This document shows, in pieces, positions 9,444 through 18,849 of a stretch of 64,000 nucleotides of DNA (positions are counted from its first letter, which is position 1; each line of letters starts with the position of its first letter). The DNA lies in contig MVRN01000033.1 of NCBI GenBank assembly GCA_002067965.1, positions 1 through 64,000 on the forward strand, written 5' to 3'. A program made the position numbers and the translations under genes. Source of the DNA: Pelotomaculum sp. PtaU1.Bin035. Lineage in GTDB: Bacteria; Bacillota; Desulfotomaculia; Desulfotomaculales; Pelotomaculaceae. The notes under the pieces were generated by a model. The model searched no databases. It was not told the DNA's origin and worked only from the letters and a program-made list of their open reading frames with translations.

Positions 9444-9768
9444 ATTTAATTATTTTACTTCACTCGTTAATTTAGAAAATAGGCAGGTATGCTGATACTT
9501 AGCTATCAGGTTGCTGCTGAAATTTATCATATTTAAGAAATGTATAAACTCTGGAGCGGAGTAAGATATATAAACAAAAAGCAAGATAAGGAAAGACAAA
9601 ATCATTGATTGACCAAAACCTACCAAATAATATAAAATTAATAAGAGCAAAAAAACCAACTAACCTTATATGCTCAAACCAACTAACATCCAAATAATGG
9701 TTGCGGGTAAGCTGCGGATTGAGGCGAAAGCGAGTTAATTAGCTTTGGAATATAAGGGGGGCGCTATA
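9444..9768. other. AT-rich gap of 325 bp
   Basis: Two overlapping open frames of 64 and 69 codons on the minus strand (9450-9693) are rich in Phe, Ile and Leu because the DNA is AT-rich. Neither has a convincing ribosome site. I do not call a gene here. Confidence 0.4.
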
Positions 9769-10893
9769 ATGAATAACGCCAGCCGGATCGTTGAAGAGTT
9801 TCTGGAATTGGTGCAGGTTGACAGTGTGTCGGGCAAAGAGCGCCGGATAGCTGATCTGCTAAAAAAGAAACTGGTGGCCCTTGGGCTGGAAGTTCAGGAA
9901 GATGCGGCCGGACAAAAAGCCGGGACGGAAGCCGGCAATATTATCGGCAGGCTGCCAGGAACGGGTTCCGGCCCGGCTATTTTGCTCTGTGCCCATATGG
10001 ACACAGTTGAGCCGGGTTGCGGGGTACGTCCCCTTGTGGAAGAAGGGGTAATCCACTCCTCCGGCGACACGGTGCTGGGTGCGGATGATAAGGCTGGGAT
10101 CGTGGCCATCCTGGAAGCTTTAAGGCTGGTGCGTGAGAATAATATTAATCACGGCGGCTTAGAGGTGGTGTTTACAATTTGGGAGGAAGGCGGACTTTTC
10201 GGCGCTAAGAATTTCGATTATAATCAAATTTCAGCTCAAATCGGCTTTGTTTTGGATAGTGACGGATCTCCAGGGACGATTGTGACCAGGGCGCCCTCTC
10301 ATGACCGGATTGGCGCTACCATAAGGGGCAGGGCGGCCCACGCCGGAATCAATCCCGAGGATGGGATTAACGCCATTCAGGTGGCCGCGCACGCAATAGC
10401 ACAAATGAAAATTGGCCGGATTGATCACGAGACGACCAGTAATATTGGTATTATTTCAGGTGGCAAGGCGATCAATATCGTTCCCGATAGTGTTACGGTT
10501 CAAGGCGAAGCCAGAAGCCTCTCCACTGAAAAACGGGTGCGGCAGACCGGGCAGATGCGCCGTGCAATTGAAGAGACAGCGGAAAAATACGGCGCACGTG
10601 CCGACATCGTAATCGAAACAATCTACCCTGAGTTCAATCTTCAGGAAGGAACTCCTCCGGTGCGGATTGCTGTTAAAGCGGCTCATAATCTGGGATTGGA
10701 GCCCCGTCTTGAGAATACAGGCGGCGGCAGTGACGCGAATATATTCAACAGCAAGGGTATTTCTACCGCAGTTATCGGTATTGGTATGAAAAAGGTCCAC
10801 ACTATTGATGAATATATCACAGTAGCTGACTTGGTTAAAAATGCCCACTATTTGTTTGAGATTATCAAAGTGGCTCAACAAGAAAAAATTTAA
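9769..10893 (+). CDS. PepT-like M20-family metallopeptidase
   Basis: A 374-residue cytosolic dinuclear-zinc peptidase of the peptidase T-like group. Metal ligands are visible: HMDT (first His/Asp), then GADDKAGIVAI with the bridging Asp, EEGG with the catalytic Glu pair, DSDG, and a late His in KKVHTIDEYI. The dimerisation lid includes GRAAHAGINPEDGINAI. Such enzymes cleave small peptides, often tripeptides. ATG 9769 is chosen over TTG 9745 because AAGGGGGG lies between them. It precedes spoIIM but is separated by 257 nt. Confidence 0.88.
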   Translation: MNNASRIVEEFLELVQVDSVSGKERRIADLLKKKLVALGLEVQEDAAGQKAGTEAGNIIGRLPGTGSGPAILLCAHMDTVEPGCGVRPLVEEGVIHSSGDTVLGADDKAGIVAILEALRLVRENNINHGGLEVVFTIWEEGGLFGAKNFDYNQISAQIGFVLDSDGSPGTIVTRAPSHDRIGATIRGRAAHAGINPEDGINAIQVAAHAIAQMKIGRIDHETTSNIGIISGGKAINIVPDSVTVQGEARSLSTEKRVRQTGQMRRAIEETAEKYGARADIVIETIYPEFNLQEGTPPVRIAVKAAHNLGLEPRLENTGGGSDANIFNSKGISTAVIGIGMKKVHTIDEYITVADLVKNAHYLFEIIKVAQQEKI

Positions 10894-11150
10894 TTCATGG
10901 TTTTACTAATCATTTCTTTGACGGTCCGGTACCTGCGGGCATATTCAGCAAGCAGACACCGGGCCTCCTTTATTTTTCCGCAGACGAATATACTTTTTGG
11001 CTGAATATATTGTCTCATATAATTTTCCTTTCTAAATTTGTTTTTTAATTTCTTAATATATACGATTATTCAAGAAATTCTATGAGTCATAAAATTTCTT
11101 TCTTGCCCATAAAAATAATCGTGACTAAGGTTTGGCAAGGAGGGACGGTT

Positions 11151-11780
11151 GTGGCTAAAATGTTCCGGTCATTTTGGCTTGCCTTCCTGCGGCAAAAGTG
11201 GCCGGTTTGCTTGATCATTTTATCTGTATTTGCCTTGGGGCTGGCCGCCGGTTTCTCAGGGGTTCATAAGCTGCAAAATGATCAGACCCAAGAATTGAAT
11301 CTTACTCTGGAGCATTTTTTGCAACAGGCGGGATTGCTGGAAATTGAAGCTTCGAAAGCGATGAAAGGCATTTTTTATAATAATATTTTCCTGGTCCTTG
11401 CAGTTTATTTGCTTGGTCTCACGGTTATCGGCATTCCAATTATGCTGGCCATTATTTTTATGAGAGGGTTCGCGTTGGGATTCGCAATAGAATTTCTGAC
11501 CAGGGAAAAAAGTGTTCAGGGTATAATATTAACCCTTGCGGCTATCTTTCCGCAAAATGCAATTATGGTTCCGGCGCTGCTGATCGCAGGGATGGCCTCT
11601 CTTTCCTTTGCGTTGCTCCTGGCAAAAAGGTTTAATAATTCTAAGATATCGGTATGGCCGGGTTTTGTCATTTATAGTGGACTAATGGTTTTAATTCTGG
11701 TTTGCTTTGCGGGCGCCGGCCTGGTTGAGGTTTACTTGACGCCGCTTCTGGTCAAGATAACCGTCAATTATGTGTTGTAA
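11151..11780 (+). CDS. spoIIM: Stage II sporulation protein M
   Basis: A 209-residue membrane protein that works in the mother cell with SpoIID and SpoIIP to degrade septal peptidoglycan and drive engulfment. GTG 11151 is chosen because AAGGAGGG lies 5 nt before it; an upstream ATG at 11082 would add 23 residues and has no site. There are about five hydrophobic segments. The family motifs IFYNNIFLVL, MRGFALGFAIEF and IFPQNAIMVPALLIA are all present. It precedes xerD, deoB and dacF, the order known from Bacillus. Confidence 0.92.
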   Translation: MAKMFRSFWLAFLRQKWPVCLIILSVFALGLAAGFSGVHKLQNDQTQELNLTLEHFLQQAGLLEIEASKAMKGIFYNNIFLVLAVYLLGLTVIGIPIMLAIIFMRGFALGFAIEFLTREKSVQGIILTLAAIFPQNAIMVPALLIAGMASLSFALLLAKRFNNSKISVWPGFVIYSGLMVLILVCFAGAGLVEVYLTPLLVKITVNYVL

Positions 11781-11826
11781 TATAGAAAGCGGAATGATAA
11801 AGGATTATCTGGTTTTGTGTGGAAGT

Positions 11827-11852
11827 AGAGTTATTAAAGACTCTTTTTTTAT
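11827..11852 (+). terminator. Possible weak terminator after spoIIM
   Basis: AGAGT (11827-11831) pairs with ACTCT (11840-11844) followed by seven T. The stem is short (5 bp). Confidence 0.4.
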
Positions 11853-11870
11853 TTGGGGGTGTGGGGTAAA

Positions 11871-12758
11871 GTGACCGAGTCCATCGATGAATTTATTTAC
11901 TACCTTGCGGTTGAGCGTGGACTTGCTGAAAACACTCTGGTATCCTACCGGCAGGATCTAACCGATTACCTTGCGTTCTGCCGGGAGTGCGGCCTGAATT
12001 CACTTGAACAGGCGGACAAGAATGCAATCCTGTCATACCTTTATAAAATGCAATTTGAAGGCCGCTCACCGTCAACCATATCACGCCGCCTTGCCGCAAT
12101 GAGGTCTTATTATAAATATTTGGTTATAGAGAACATCCTTCAAAAAGATCCTACTGCCGATCTGGAGTTTCCAAAATTAGTTCAAAAACTGCCCAGGGTA
12201 CTGACGGTCGAAGAGATGGATCACTTGCTCGGTCAGCCTTTGATTAGCGAGCCGGCAGGCATCAGGGATAAAGCCATGCTGGAATTACTATATGCCACCG
12301 GTATCAGGGTTTCAGAATTGGTTTCTCTTAACCTGGAGCACGTTAATCTTGAAAACGGTATCATCCGCTGCTTCGGGAAAGGCGCCAAGGAGAGAATTGT
12401 GCCGTTGGGTGACGTGGCAGTACGCTACCTTGGAGAATACCTGGCCCGGGGCAGGAGCAAACTAAAAAAGACAAGCAATACTTCTGCTTTATTCGTCAAC
12501 CACCTCGGGCGGCGGTTGACCAGGCAGGGGTTTTGGAAGATCATAAAAAGATATGCTGTTAAAGGAAAAATTGATAAGGAGATTACGCCGCATACATTCA
12601 GACACTCCTTTGCCACCCATCTGCTGGAAAACGGCGCCGATCTCCGCTCGGTCCAGGAAATGCTTGGACATGCGGATATTAGCACCACCCAGATATACAC
12701 CCACCTGACCAGGCAACGGTTGAAAGAAGTATACACGCGCAGCCACCCCAGGGCATAG
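11871..12758 (+). CDS. xerD: Tyrosine recombinase XerD
   Basis: A 295-residue site-specific recombinase that, with XerC, resolves chromosome dimers at dif. All catalytic residues are present: R146 (TGIRVSEL), K170, H241 and R244 (HTFRHSFATH), H267 (LGHADIS) and nucleophile Y276. The N-terminal SAM-like core-binding domain covers residues 1-85. GTG 11871 is chosen; a TTG at 11853 would also be in frame. The neighbourhood spoIIM-xerD-deoB matches Bacillus xerD (ripX), which favours XerD over XerC. The second recombinase in the window lies in the xerC position. Confidence 0.92.
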   Translation: MTESIDEFIYYLAVERGLAENTLVSYRQDLTDYLAFCRECGLNSLEQADKNAILSYLYKMQFEGRSPSTISRRLAAMRSYYKYLVIENILQKDPTADLEFPKLVQKLPRVLTVEEMDHLLGQPLISEPAGIRDKAMLELLYATGIRVSELVSLNLEHVNLENGIIRCFGKGAKERIVPLGDVAVRYLGEYLARGRSKLKKTSNTSALFVNHLGRRLTRQGFWKIIKRYAVKGKIDKEITPHTFRHSFATHLLENGADLRSVQEMLGHADISTTQIYTHLTRQRLKEVYTRSHPRA

Positions 12759-12797
12759 TTGTATGAAAATTCATTGAGTGATTTGGGGGGTTATCCG

Positions 12798-13997
12798 ATG
12801 AAGGTGAAACGGTTGGCTTTGTTAATTTTAGATAGCGTGGGGGTGGGGGAACTGCCGGACGCCAAGCTGTACGGCGATGCCGGAAGCAATACCCTCGGCA
12901 ATATGGCTAAAGCGGTCGGAGGGCTAAAGTTGCCCAACCTCGTAAAACTCGGCCTTGGCAACATTATTGATATTGCGGGAGCGTTTCCGGTTAAAAACCC
13001 TGGCGCTTCTTATGGGCGCATGGCCGAGCGTTCCGCCGGAAAGGATACCACTACCGGTCACTGGGAAATGGCCGGGGTAATCCTGGATCGACCGTTTCCA
13101 GTTTACCCGGATGGCTTTCCAGCGGAATTAATTAAATCATATGAGGAAAAAATCGGGCGGCCGGTACTTGGCAACAAGGCGGCTTCAGGTACTGTGATTA
13201 TCGAAGAACTGGGCGAAAAACACCTAAGAACAGGTTACCCCATTGTGTATACTTCTGCTGACAGCGTTTTTCAAGTTGCCGCCCATGAAGAAATAATCCC
13301 TGTAGAGGAACTCTATTCGATGTGCCGGGCTGCCAGGGAGATGCTTGTCGGGGACCATGCTGTCGGGCGGGTTATCGCCAGGCCTTTTACCGGAGAGCCG
13401 GGAAGGTTTCAAAGGACTGCGCGCAGGCATGATTTTTCCTTAAAACCGCTGGGTAAAACAGTCTTGAGCTTATTAGTGGAAAATCAGATTGAGGTTACGG
13501 CTGTAGGGAAAATAAATGATATTTTCGCTGGGGAAGGGATCAGCCGTGTGGTCTATACCACAAGCAACATGGACGGCATGGATCGGACCTTGAGTTTGCT
13601 GCGCTCTCCGTTAGGCGGCCTGATTTTCATCAACCTGGTTGACTTCGACATGCTCTATGGGCACCGGAATGATCCCCGGGGTTACGCCAACGCCCTGGAA
13701 GAACTGGATCGGAGGATTCCTGAATTACTCGGCGCCATGCGGGAGGAAGATGTAATAATTATAACCGCGGACCACGGCTGCGACCCAACAACTACCAGCA
13801 CCGACCACTCCAGGGAGTATGTTCCCCTGCTGGTTTACGGCAAGGCGGTGCGGGCCGGGATGGATCTCGGGGTAAGGGAAACATTCGCTGATGTTGCGGC
13901 AACTGTGGCTGATGTTTTTGGCCTTTCATTTAATGTTGGAAAGAGCTTCTGGGATAAGGTGGGACCGCATAATTGCACATGTTCGACATTATCCTGA
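12798..13997 (+). CDS. deoB: Phosphopentomutase
   Basis: A 399-residue enzyme that interconverts (deoxy)ribose 1-phosphate and 5-phosphate in nucleoside salvage. It belongs to the alkaline-phosphatase superfamily and binds two Mn2+. Visible motifs are the N-terminal [15 protein letters not shown], the substrate/nucleophile region [12 protein letters not shown] near residue 88, and the metal-binding [17 protein letters not shown] near residue 330. ATG 12798 follows GGGGGG. The gene lies 39 nt after xerD and 103 nt before pdp, whose product supplies its substrate. Confidence 0.95.
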   Translation: MKVKRLALLILDSVGVGELPDAKLYGDAGSNTLGNMAKAVGGLKLPNLVKLGLGNIIDIAGAFPVKNPGASYGRMAERSAGKDTTTGHWEMAGVILDRPFPVYPDGFPAELIKSYEEKIGRPVLGNKAASGTVIIEELGEKHLRTGYPIVYTSADSVFQVAAHEEIIPVEELYSMCRAAREMLVGDHAVGRVIARPFTGEPGRFQRTARRHDFSLKPLGKTVLSLLVENQIEVTAVGKINDIFAGEGISRVVYTTSNMDGMDRTLSLLRSPLGGLIFINLVDFDMLYGHRNDPRGYANALEELDRRIPELLGAMREEDVIIITADHGCDPTTTSTDHSREYVPLLVYGKAVRAGMDLGVRETFADVAATVADVFGLSFNVGKSFWDKVGPHNCTCSTLS

Positions 13998-14100
13998 AAG
14001 TAATCGGGCCTATCATTGGAGACTTGGCGGAAAGATAGGCTCAATATGTCATTATGCTTACCTGGATAACCATAAATATAAGAAGGAGGTCAACTGTAAT

Positions 14101-15402
14101 ATGAGGATGGTTGACCTTATCCACAAGAAGAAACAAGGTGGCAGTTTAACCTGTGATGAAATTAATTTTATCGTTAAAGGGTATACTTCCGGAAAGATAC
14201 CTGACTATCAAATGTCGGCCTTGCTTATGTCGATATGTTTTATGAGCATGGACAAAAGGGAAATCGCAGATCTAACCCTAGCCTATGTTAATTCAGGGGA
14301 TAGGATAAATTTAACGGAAATCAATGGGATAAAAGTTGATAAGCATTCAACCGGTGGAGTTGGAGATAAGGTAAGCCTGATTATTATCCCTCTGGTCGCG
14401 TCCGTTGGGATACCGGTTGCTAAAATGTCCGGCAGGGGATTGGGCCACACTGGAGGGACTATTGATAAGCTTGAAGCTATCGAAGGATTTACAGCCAATC
14501 TTTCAAGAAAGCAATTCATTTCAAATGTGAATACATACAAAATGGCCATAGCCGGTCAGAGTGAAAATTTAACTCCGGCTGACAAGAAGATATATGCTTT
14601 AAGGGATGTTACTGCAACTGTCGAGAGTGTTCCCCTGATAGCCGCGTCAGTAATGAGCAAGAAGATCGCTTCCGGGGCTGATGCTGTTGTCCTGGACGTT
14701 AAGGTCGGGTCCGGAGCTTTTATGAAGTCATTGGATGAAGCCAGGGAACTGGCTCAGACAATGGTTGAGATTGGCAAATCACTTGGCAGAAAGACGATTG
14801 CTGTTATTACAGATATGAGCCAGCCTTTAGGACTTGAGGTCGGCAACGCGAATGAAGTAAAAGAATCCATAGAAGTATTAAAGGGTAGAGGCGCATATGA
14901 TTTATGCACCGTGTCACTCACAATAGCATCTTATATGGCTGTATTGGGCGGGGCTTTTCCCGACTTTGACAAAGCGTACGCTGAGTTTCAAGCTATAGTT
15001 CTGTCCGGTCAAAGCCTTAAGAAACTTAAACAGCTTGTTCAGATCCAGGGTGGCAATCCCGATGTTATAGATAACCCGGGCAAGCTGCCGCAAGCAAAAT
15101 ATCATATAGCAATAAAATCCTCAGAATCCGGTTATATATCGGCTATCAATACTGAATCAATAGGCGTTTCAGCCATGCTCCTGGGGGCAGGGCGAAAGAA
15201 CAAGGATGACTTGATAGATTACTCTGCCGGCCTGACTATGGTTAAGAAAATAGGGGATAAAGTAAATATAGGTGACACAATTTGCATCTTACATACAAAT
15301 CTTGAAAATTATGAAGAAGCTGAAACTATGGCGCGAAGCGCATATTCCGTAAAAGCCGATAAGCCAAAGCCAATCAATTACATATATGAAGTAATCCAAT
15401 AA
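14101..15402 (+). CDS. pdp: Pyrimidine-nucleoside phosphorylase
   Basis: A 433-residue enzyme that cleaves uridine, deoxyuridine or thymidine with phosphate to give the base and (deoxy)ribose 1-phosphate, which deoB then isomerises. The family signature SGRGLGHTGGTIDKLE is near residue 112, and KHSTGGVGDKVSL (phosphate binding) near residue 81. ATG 14101 is preferred since AGAAGGAGG lies 11 nt upstream; ATG 14107 is possible. In Bacillus this slot holds the purine nucleoside phosphorylase gene, so salvage here is directed at pyrimidines. A strong terminator follows. Confidence 0.94.
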   Translation: MRMVDLIHKKKQGGSLTCDEINFIVKGYTSGKIPDYQMSALLMSICFMSMDKREIADLTLAYVNSGDRINLTEINGIKVDKHSTGGVGDKVSLIIIPLVASVGIPVAKMSGRGLGHTGGTIDKLEAIEGFTANLSRKQFISNVNTYKMAIAGQSENLTPADKKIYALRDVTATVESVPLIAASVMSKKIASGADAVVLDVKVGSGAFMKSLDEARELAQTMVEIGKSLGRKTIAVITDMSQPLGLEVGNANEVKESIEVLKGRGAYDLCTVSLTIASYMAVLGGAFPDFDKAYAEFQAIVLSGQSLKKLKQLVQIQGGNPDVIDNPGKLPQAKYHIAIKSSESGYISAINTESIGVSAMLLGAGRKNKDDLIDYSAGLTMVKKIGDKVNIGDTICILHTNLENYEEAETMARSAYSVKADKPKPINYIYEVIQ

Positions 15403-15433
15403 GCATATTCTGATTACTCCGGTTTCAAAGGAA

Positions 15434-15457
15434 CCGCCCAAAGGGCGGGTTTTTTTT
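15434..15457 (+). terminator. Rho-independent terminator after pdp
   Basis: CCGCCC (15434-15439), loop AAA, GGGCGG (15443-15448 after one further pairing option), then a run of eight T. This closes the deoB-pdp unit before dacF. Confidence 0.9.
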
Positions 15458-15481
15458 GAAAAAAATGGCTTAGCGCCAGTT

Positions 15482-15510
15482 GTATAACTTTATGTCTAGA
15501 TATCATAATA
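15482..15510 (+). promoter_or_regulatory. Forespore (SigF/SigG-type) promoter of dacF
   Basis: GTATA at 15482-15486, a 17-nt spacer, and CATAATA at 15504-15510. This fits the forespore consensus (GHATR, 17-18 nt, CATnnTA). Bacillus dacF is read by SigF, so the match is expected. Confidence 0.65.
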
Positions 15511-15570
15511 CAAAGTAATCAGCAAAAAAAGCGTTGTTTAAAATATTTTAAAGAAAATGGAGGTATGATT

Positions 15571-16761
15571 ATGTTTTGGAAAAAAATTTTATTTTGTTTT
15601 TTTGTATCCGTTTTTATTGTTACTATACCGGCAGGTCAGATGGCCTATGCTGATCCTGATGCAGATATTGCAATAAGCCCTGTCAAAAGACCGGTTGCGC
15701 CTGCCGCCCTGGAAACGGCCGCCGAGTCGGCTGTACTTTTAGAACCTGTAACAAATAAGGTGATCTACGAAAAAGATTCAAGTAAACAGCTGCCGATGGC
15801 CAGCGTCACGAAAATAATGACACTCCTGCTGGCAACGGAAGCAGTGGAGCAAGGCAAGTTTAAACTTACCGATAAAGTTGTGACCAGCGAAAACGCTTGG
15901 GAAATGGGCGGCTCGCAGGTTTACCTTGAGCCGGGTGAGGAAATGAGCCTGTGGGAAATGCTTACTGCCATCGGCTTGCAGTCGGCAAATGACGCCAGTG
16001 TGGCTGTTGCAGAACATATAGCAGGCAGTGAAGAGGCTTTTGTGCAGGTTATGAATGACAAAGCAAAAGCGCTCGGTCTGGTAAACACCAATTTTGTCAA
16101 CTGCCATGGCCTGACGGCTGAAAATCATTATACTAGCGCCTATGACATGGCTATAATCTTGAAGGAAGGGTTAAAGTACCCGCTATTCCGGAAAATAACT
16201 GCTATGAAAGAATCAGAGTTGCGGGGTGGAGCATTCAAACTGTGGAATACAAATAAAATGCTATGGTGGTACGATGGAGCTGACGCCGGCAAGACCGGTT
16301 GGACAGAGGCGGCAAAGTACTGCTTGGCTTCTTCGGCGGAAAGGGACGGCTTGAGGTTGATCTGTGTGGTATTGGGCACACCGGAGCCGGGAAGCCATTT
16401 CCGTGAGTCAACAAAGATACTTGATTACGGATTTGCCAGGTATAAAGCAGTGAATATCGCCGCTGAAGGCGCCAGCGCGGGTATTATCAAGGTTGGCAAG
16501 GGGCAAACGGACCAGTTGGAAGCACTGACTGCGGAAAAGGTTAGCGTGGTGGCTTTGAAGGGAGAGGACAAGGGGTTCGAATCGCGGGTTGAGCTTCCAG
16601 GGCATATAGACGCTCCAGTGCGAAAAGGACAGGAAGTGGGAGCTTATGTTGTCACCAAGGGCGGCCAGGAGGTCATGCGGGTAAAACTGGTGGCCGGAAG
16701 CGATGTGCCAAAGGCGACCATATTCCAGCAAATGAAGCGGGTTATAGACAGCGTTTACTAA
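15571..16761 (+). CDS. dacF: D-alanyl-D-alanine carboxypeptidase DacF
   Basis: A 396-residue penicillin-binding protein that trims the terminal D-Ala of peptidoglycan during sporulation. A signal peptide (KK, hydrophobic core, AYA-D) is cleaved near residue 27. Catalytic motifs are S78-V-T-K81 (SxxK), SAN at 138-140 (SxN) and KTG near residue 245. The C-terminal 110 residues form the beta-rich PBP5_C-like domain. ATG 15571 sits 7 nt after GGAGG; ATG 15565 would be too close. It lies between a terminator and the spoIIA genes as in Bacillus, and has a forespore-type promoter. Confidence 0.93.
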   Translation: MFWKKILFCFFVSVFIVTIPAGQMAYADPDADIAISPVKRPVAPAALETAAESAVLLEPVTNKVIYEKDSSKQLPMASVTKIMTLLLATEAVEQGKFKLTDKVVTSENAWEMGGSQVYLEPGEEMSLWEMLTAIGLQSANDASVAVAEHIAGSEEAFVQVMNDKAKALGLVNTNFVNCHGLTAENHYTSAYDMAIILKEGLKYPLFRKITAMKESELRGGAFKLWNTNKMLWWYDGADAGKTGWTEAAKYCLASSAERDGLRLICVVLGTPEPGSHFRESTKILDYGFARYKAVNIAAEGASAGIIKVGKGQTDQLEALTAEKVSVVALKGEDKGFESRVELPGHIDAPVRKGQEVGAYVVTKGGQEVMRVKLVAGSDVPKATIFQQMKRVIDSVY

Positions 16762-16802
16762 CCCGCAAGATATTATTTTATTGTTCATTCAGGCTTATTC
16801 CA

Positions 16803-16833
16803 GGCGCGGTGCTTGGCTCCGGGCCTTTTTTTT
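16803..16833 (+). terminator. Terminator between dacF and spoIIAA
   Basis: GGCGCGG (16803-16809) pairs with CCGGGCC (16819-16825) with one G-G mismatch, followed by eight T. It should limit read-through from dacF into spoIIA. Confidence 0.75.
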
Positions 16834-16923
16834 ATTAAATTGCGTTACTTGCCTTTTATAAAATAATTTGGTAAGATTTAGCAGTAAGGATTTTAATTAA
16901 TTAATAATAAAAAGGTGGTGCCT

Positions 16924-17262
16924 GTGCGCTTGGATTTAGAATTAATACAAGATACCCTGATTGTCCGGTTAAGCGGGGATCTTGACCTGGGAGTAGCCGA
17001 TTATTTGCGGGATGTTCTGGAGGATTCTCTTGACCGTCAGCCGGTAAAAAATCTGGTTTTTAATTTGGCTGGAGTTTCATTTGTAGATAGCTCTGTATTA
17101 GGAGTATTGCTCGGGCGATACAAGCGAATATCCAGAAACGGCGGAAAAGTATGCGTAGTTAAGCCGCAGCCGCAGGTACACAGGATCCTGGAACTCTCGG
17201 GATTGCTAAGGATTATGGCCGAGTTCCCTGGCGAAACCGATGCGCTGGAAAATATCGGTTAG
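16924..17262 (+). CDS. spoIIAA: Anti-anti-sigma factor SpoIIAA
   Basis: A STAS-domain protein of 112 residues. In the dephosphorylated form it binds SpoIIAB and frees SigF in the forespore; SpoIIAB inactivates it by phosphorylating a serine. That serine lies in FVDSSVLGVLLGRYKR (S57). The usual glycine after the serine pair is Val here. GTG 16924 is chosen with AAAGGTGG upstream; in-frame GTG codons at 16915 and 16918 overlap that site. It is followed by spoIIAB after 11 nt and by sigF. Confidence 0.93.
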   Translation: MRLDLELIQDTLIVRLSGDLDLGVADYLRDVLEDSLDRQPVKNLVFNLAGVSFVDSSVLGVLLGRYKRISRNGGKVCVVKPQPQVHRILELSGLLRIMAEFPGETDALENIG

Positions 17263-17273
17263 GAGGTTGTAAT

Positions 17274-17723
17274 GTGCGGTTTATTAATCAAATGAAATTA
17301 GAATTTTTGAGCATTCCCGCCAACGTGGCCTTTGCCCGGGTGGCAGTTGCAGCTTTTGCTTCTCAGATTGACTATACCCTGCCCGATCTTGAGGAAATAA
17401 AGGTGGCCGTATCCGAGGCGGTGGGCAATTCTATTATCCATGGCTACGGGAACGCGCCGGACCGGGTTGTCAAAGTACATGCCGCATTGACTATGGATAC
17501 CCTTGAAATCATGGTGGAAGACGAGGGTATTGGTATCGAAGATATTGATAAGGCCCTTGAACCTGCTTTTTCTACTGACGATGAACGCTTGGGCCTCGGT
17601 TTTATGTTTATGCATTCATTTATGGACAGCCTGCAGGTAGACTCGGCTCCCGGGCGCGGCACTGTGGTAAAAATGAGCAAGAGGACTGGAACCGGAGTGA
17701 CGCGGATTGGCACGGAGCAATAG
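17274..17723 (+). CDS. spoIIAB: Anti-sigma F factor and kinase SpoIIAB
   Basis: A 149-residue GHKL-type ATPase that holds SigF inactive and phosphorylates SpoIIAA. The N-box SEAVGNSIIHGY lies near residue 45, the G1 box DEGIGI near residue 83 and the G2 region LGLGFMFMHSF near residue 107. GTG 17274 lies 7 nt after AGGAGG. An overlapping ATG at 17272 is in another frame and meets a stop after seven codons. The gene lies 15 nt before sigF in the conserved order. Confidence 0.95.
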   Translation: MRFINQMKLEFLSIPANVAFARVAVAAFASQIDYTLPDLEEIKVAVSEAVGNSIIHGYGNAPDRVVKVHAALTMDTLEIMVEDEGIGIEDIDKALEPAFSTDDERLGLGFMFMHSFMDSLQVDSAPGRGTVVKMSKRTGTGVTRIGTEQ

Positions 17724-17738
17724 GCAGGAGATGAAAAA

Positions 17739-18515
17739 ATGAGCAGCAGGTTGGTAGAAATGAACCTGCCCCGCTTTCCGTTGCTAAAAGACCGGGAAAT
17801 GAGGGAATTGCTTAGCAAGGCAAAGGCGGGTGATGGTTATGCCAGGGACAGGCTAGTTAACTGCAACTTGAAGCTGGTATTTAACCTCGTCAAACGTTTT
17901 CAGAACCGGGGCTTTGAGCTGGAAGATCTCTTTCAAATCGGTTGCATCGGGCTGATTAAAGCGATAGATAAATTTGATCCAACTTACGATGTAAAGTTTT
18001 CGACTTACGCCGTTCCAATGATTGTCGGCGAAATCAGGAGATTTTTGCGTGATGATAATCCGGTCAAGGTAAGCCGTTCGGTAAAGGAAACCGCCTATAA
18101 GATCCAGCAGATCAGGGATGTGCTCACCGCGAGACTAGGACGGGAACCGTCAGTGGGGGAAATAGCCACTGAATTGGGTCTTTCCAGAGAAGAAGTCGTC
18201 AACGCATTGGAAGCGGCTCAGGCGCCTACTTCTATTTATGAGACACTACACCAGGATGACGGCGATCCAATTTATCTTCTGGATCAGCTAACAGGCAAGG
18301 AAGACGGAGAAACGCCCTGGCTCGAAAGGATCTCAATAAAAGAGCTGTTAAATAACCTTTCAGAAAGGGACAGGCTAATTATCGCCTGGCGGTTTTTTGA
18401 GGATAAAACCCAGTCGGATATAGCATTGAAACTGGGGCTCTCGCAGGTGCAGGTATCGCGCCTGGAAAGACAGGCGTTGAAGAAACTAAAAGAATTGATG
18501 GAAAAGAGTGGCTAA
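17739..18515 (+). CDS. sigF: Forespore sigma factor SigF
   Basis: A 258-residue sigma-70 family protein that directs the first forespore-specific transcription. Region 2 contains FELEDLFQIGCIGLIKAIDK and FSTYAVPMIVGEIRRFLRDD; region 3 is around residues 120-165; region 4 ends with the helix-turn-helix KTQSDIALKLGLSQVQVSRL. ATG 17739 has CAGGAGATG upstream. The genomic place behind spoIIAA-spoIIAB distinguishes SigF from SigG, which has similar sequence. Candidate target promoters are visible before dacF, spoVAC and ytfJ in this window. Confidence 0.95.
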   Translation: MSSRLVEMNLPRFPLLKDREMRELLSKAKAGDGYARDRLVNCNLKLVFNLVKRFQNRGFELEDLFQIGCIGLIKAIDKFDPTYDVKFSTYAVPMIVGEIRRFLRDDNPVKVSRSVKETAYKIQQIRDVLTARLGREPSVGEIATELGLSREEVVNALEAAQAPTSIYETLHQDDGDPIYLLDQLTGKEDGETPWLERISIKELLNNLSERDRLIIAWRFFEDKTQSDIALKLGLSQVQVSRLERQALKKLKELMEKSG

Positions 18516-18599
18516 ATAAAAGTATAAAAATAGTCCCAGTACACATAATACAAATGTTTAATAAAATTAATGTTTGATAAAATTAAGGAGGGATGAAGG

Positions 18600-18794
18600 T
18601 TGCACGTGACTGTATCTGAAGTTGTGGGGGAATCCCCCGATAGCTGGAAGGGCGCTGTGCAGTCAGCCATCACGGAAGTTTCAAATTACGGGAAAAAAGT
18701 TGTGGGGGTAGAAGTGGTCAATTTTACTGCGAACGTTGAAAACGGGCAGTTAGTAGAATATAAGGCCAATGTAAAGATTGCTCACATAGATTAA
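18600..18794 (+). CDS. Dodecin-family flavin-binding protein
   Basis: A 64-residue protein with the dodecin pattern: SEVVGESPDSWKGAVQSAI, then VEVVNFTANVENGQLVEYKA. Dodecins form hollow dodecamers that store flavin (or CoA in some relatives); the Trp of SPDSW corresponds to the flavin-stacking position. TTG 18600 is chosen, 7 nt behind AAGGAGGG; a GTG at 18606 is the alternative. It lies between sigF and the spoVA genes and is closed by its own terminator. A link to sporulation is inferred from position only. Confidence 0.85.
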   Translation: MHVTVSEVVGESPDSWKGAVQSAITEVSNYGKKVVGVEVVNFTANVENGQLVEYKANVKIAHID

Positions 18795-18820
18795 CAACAG
18801 GGATTAACAGGTGTCCTTTG

Positions 18821-18849
18821 GCTGCTGGCAAAGCGTCAGCAGCTTTTTT
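18821..18849 (+). terminator. Terminator after the dodecin gene
   Basis: GCTGCTG (18821-18827) pairs with CAGCAGC (18837-18843), followed by six T. Confidence 0.9.

Noticed and set aside
9450-9693. Two overlapping minus-strand hydrophobic frames
   Set aside because: Both arise from AT-rich DNA, and neither has a supported start.
11871-12758. Tyrosine recombinase as integrase of a mobile element
   Set aside because: The position between spoIIM and deoB and the normal length identify it as chromosomal XerD.
16880-16920. SigH promoter of spoIIAA
   Set aside because: AGGATTT fits the -35, but no GAAT -10 is found at the right distance.
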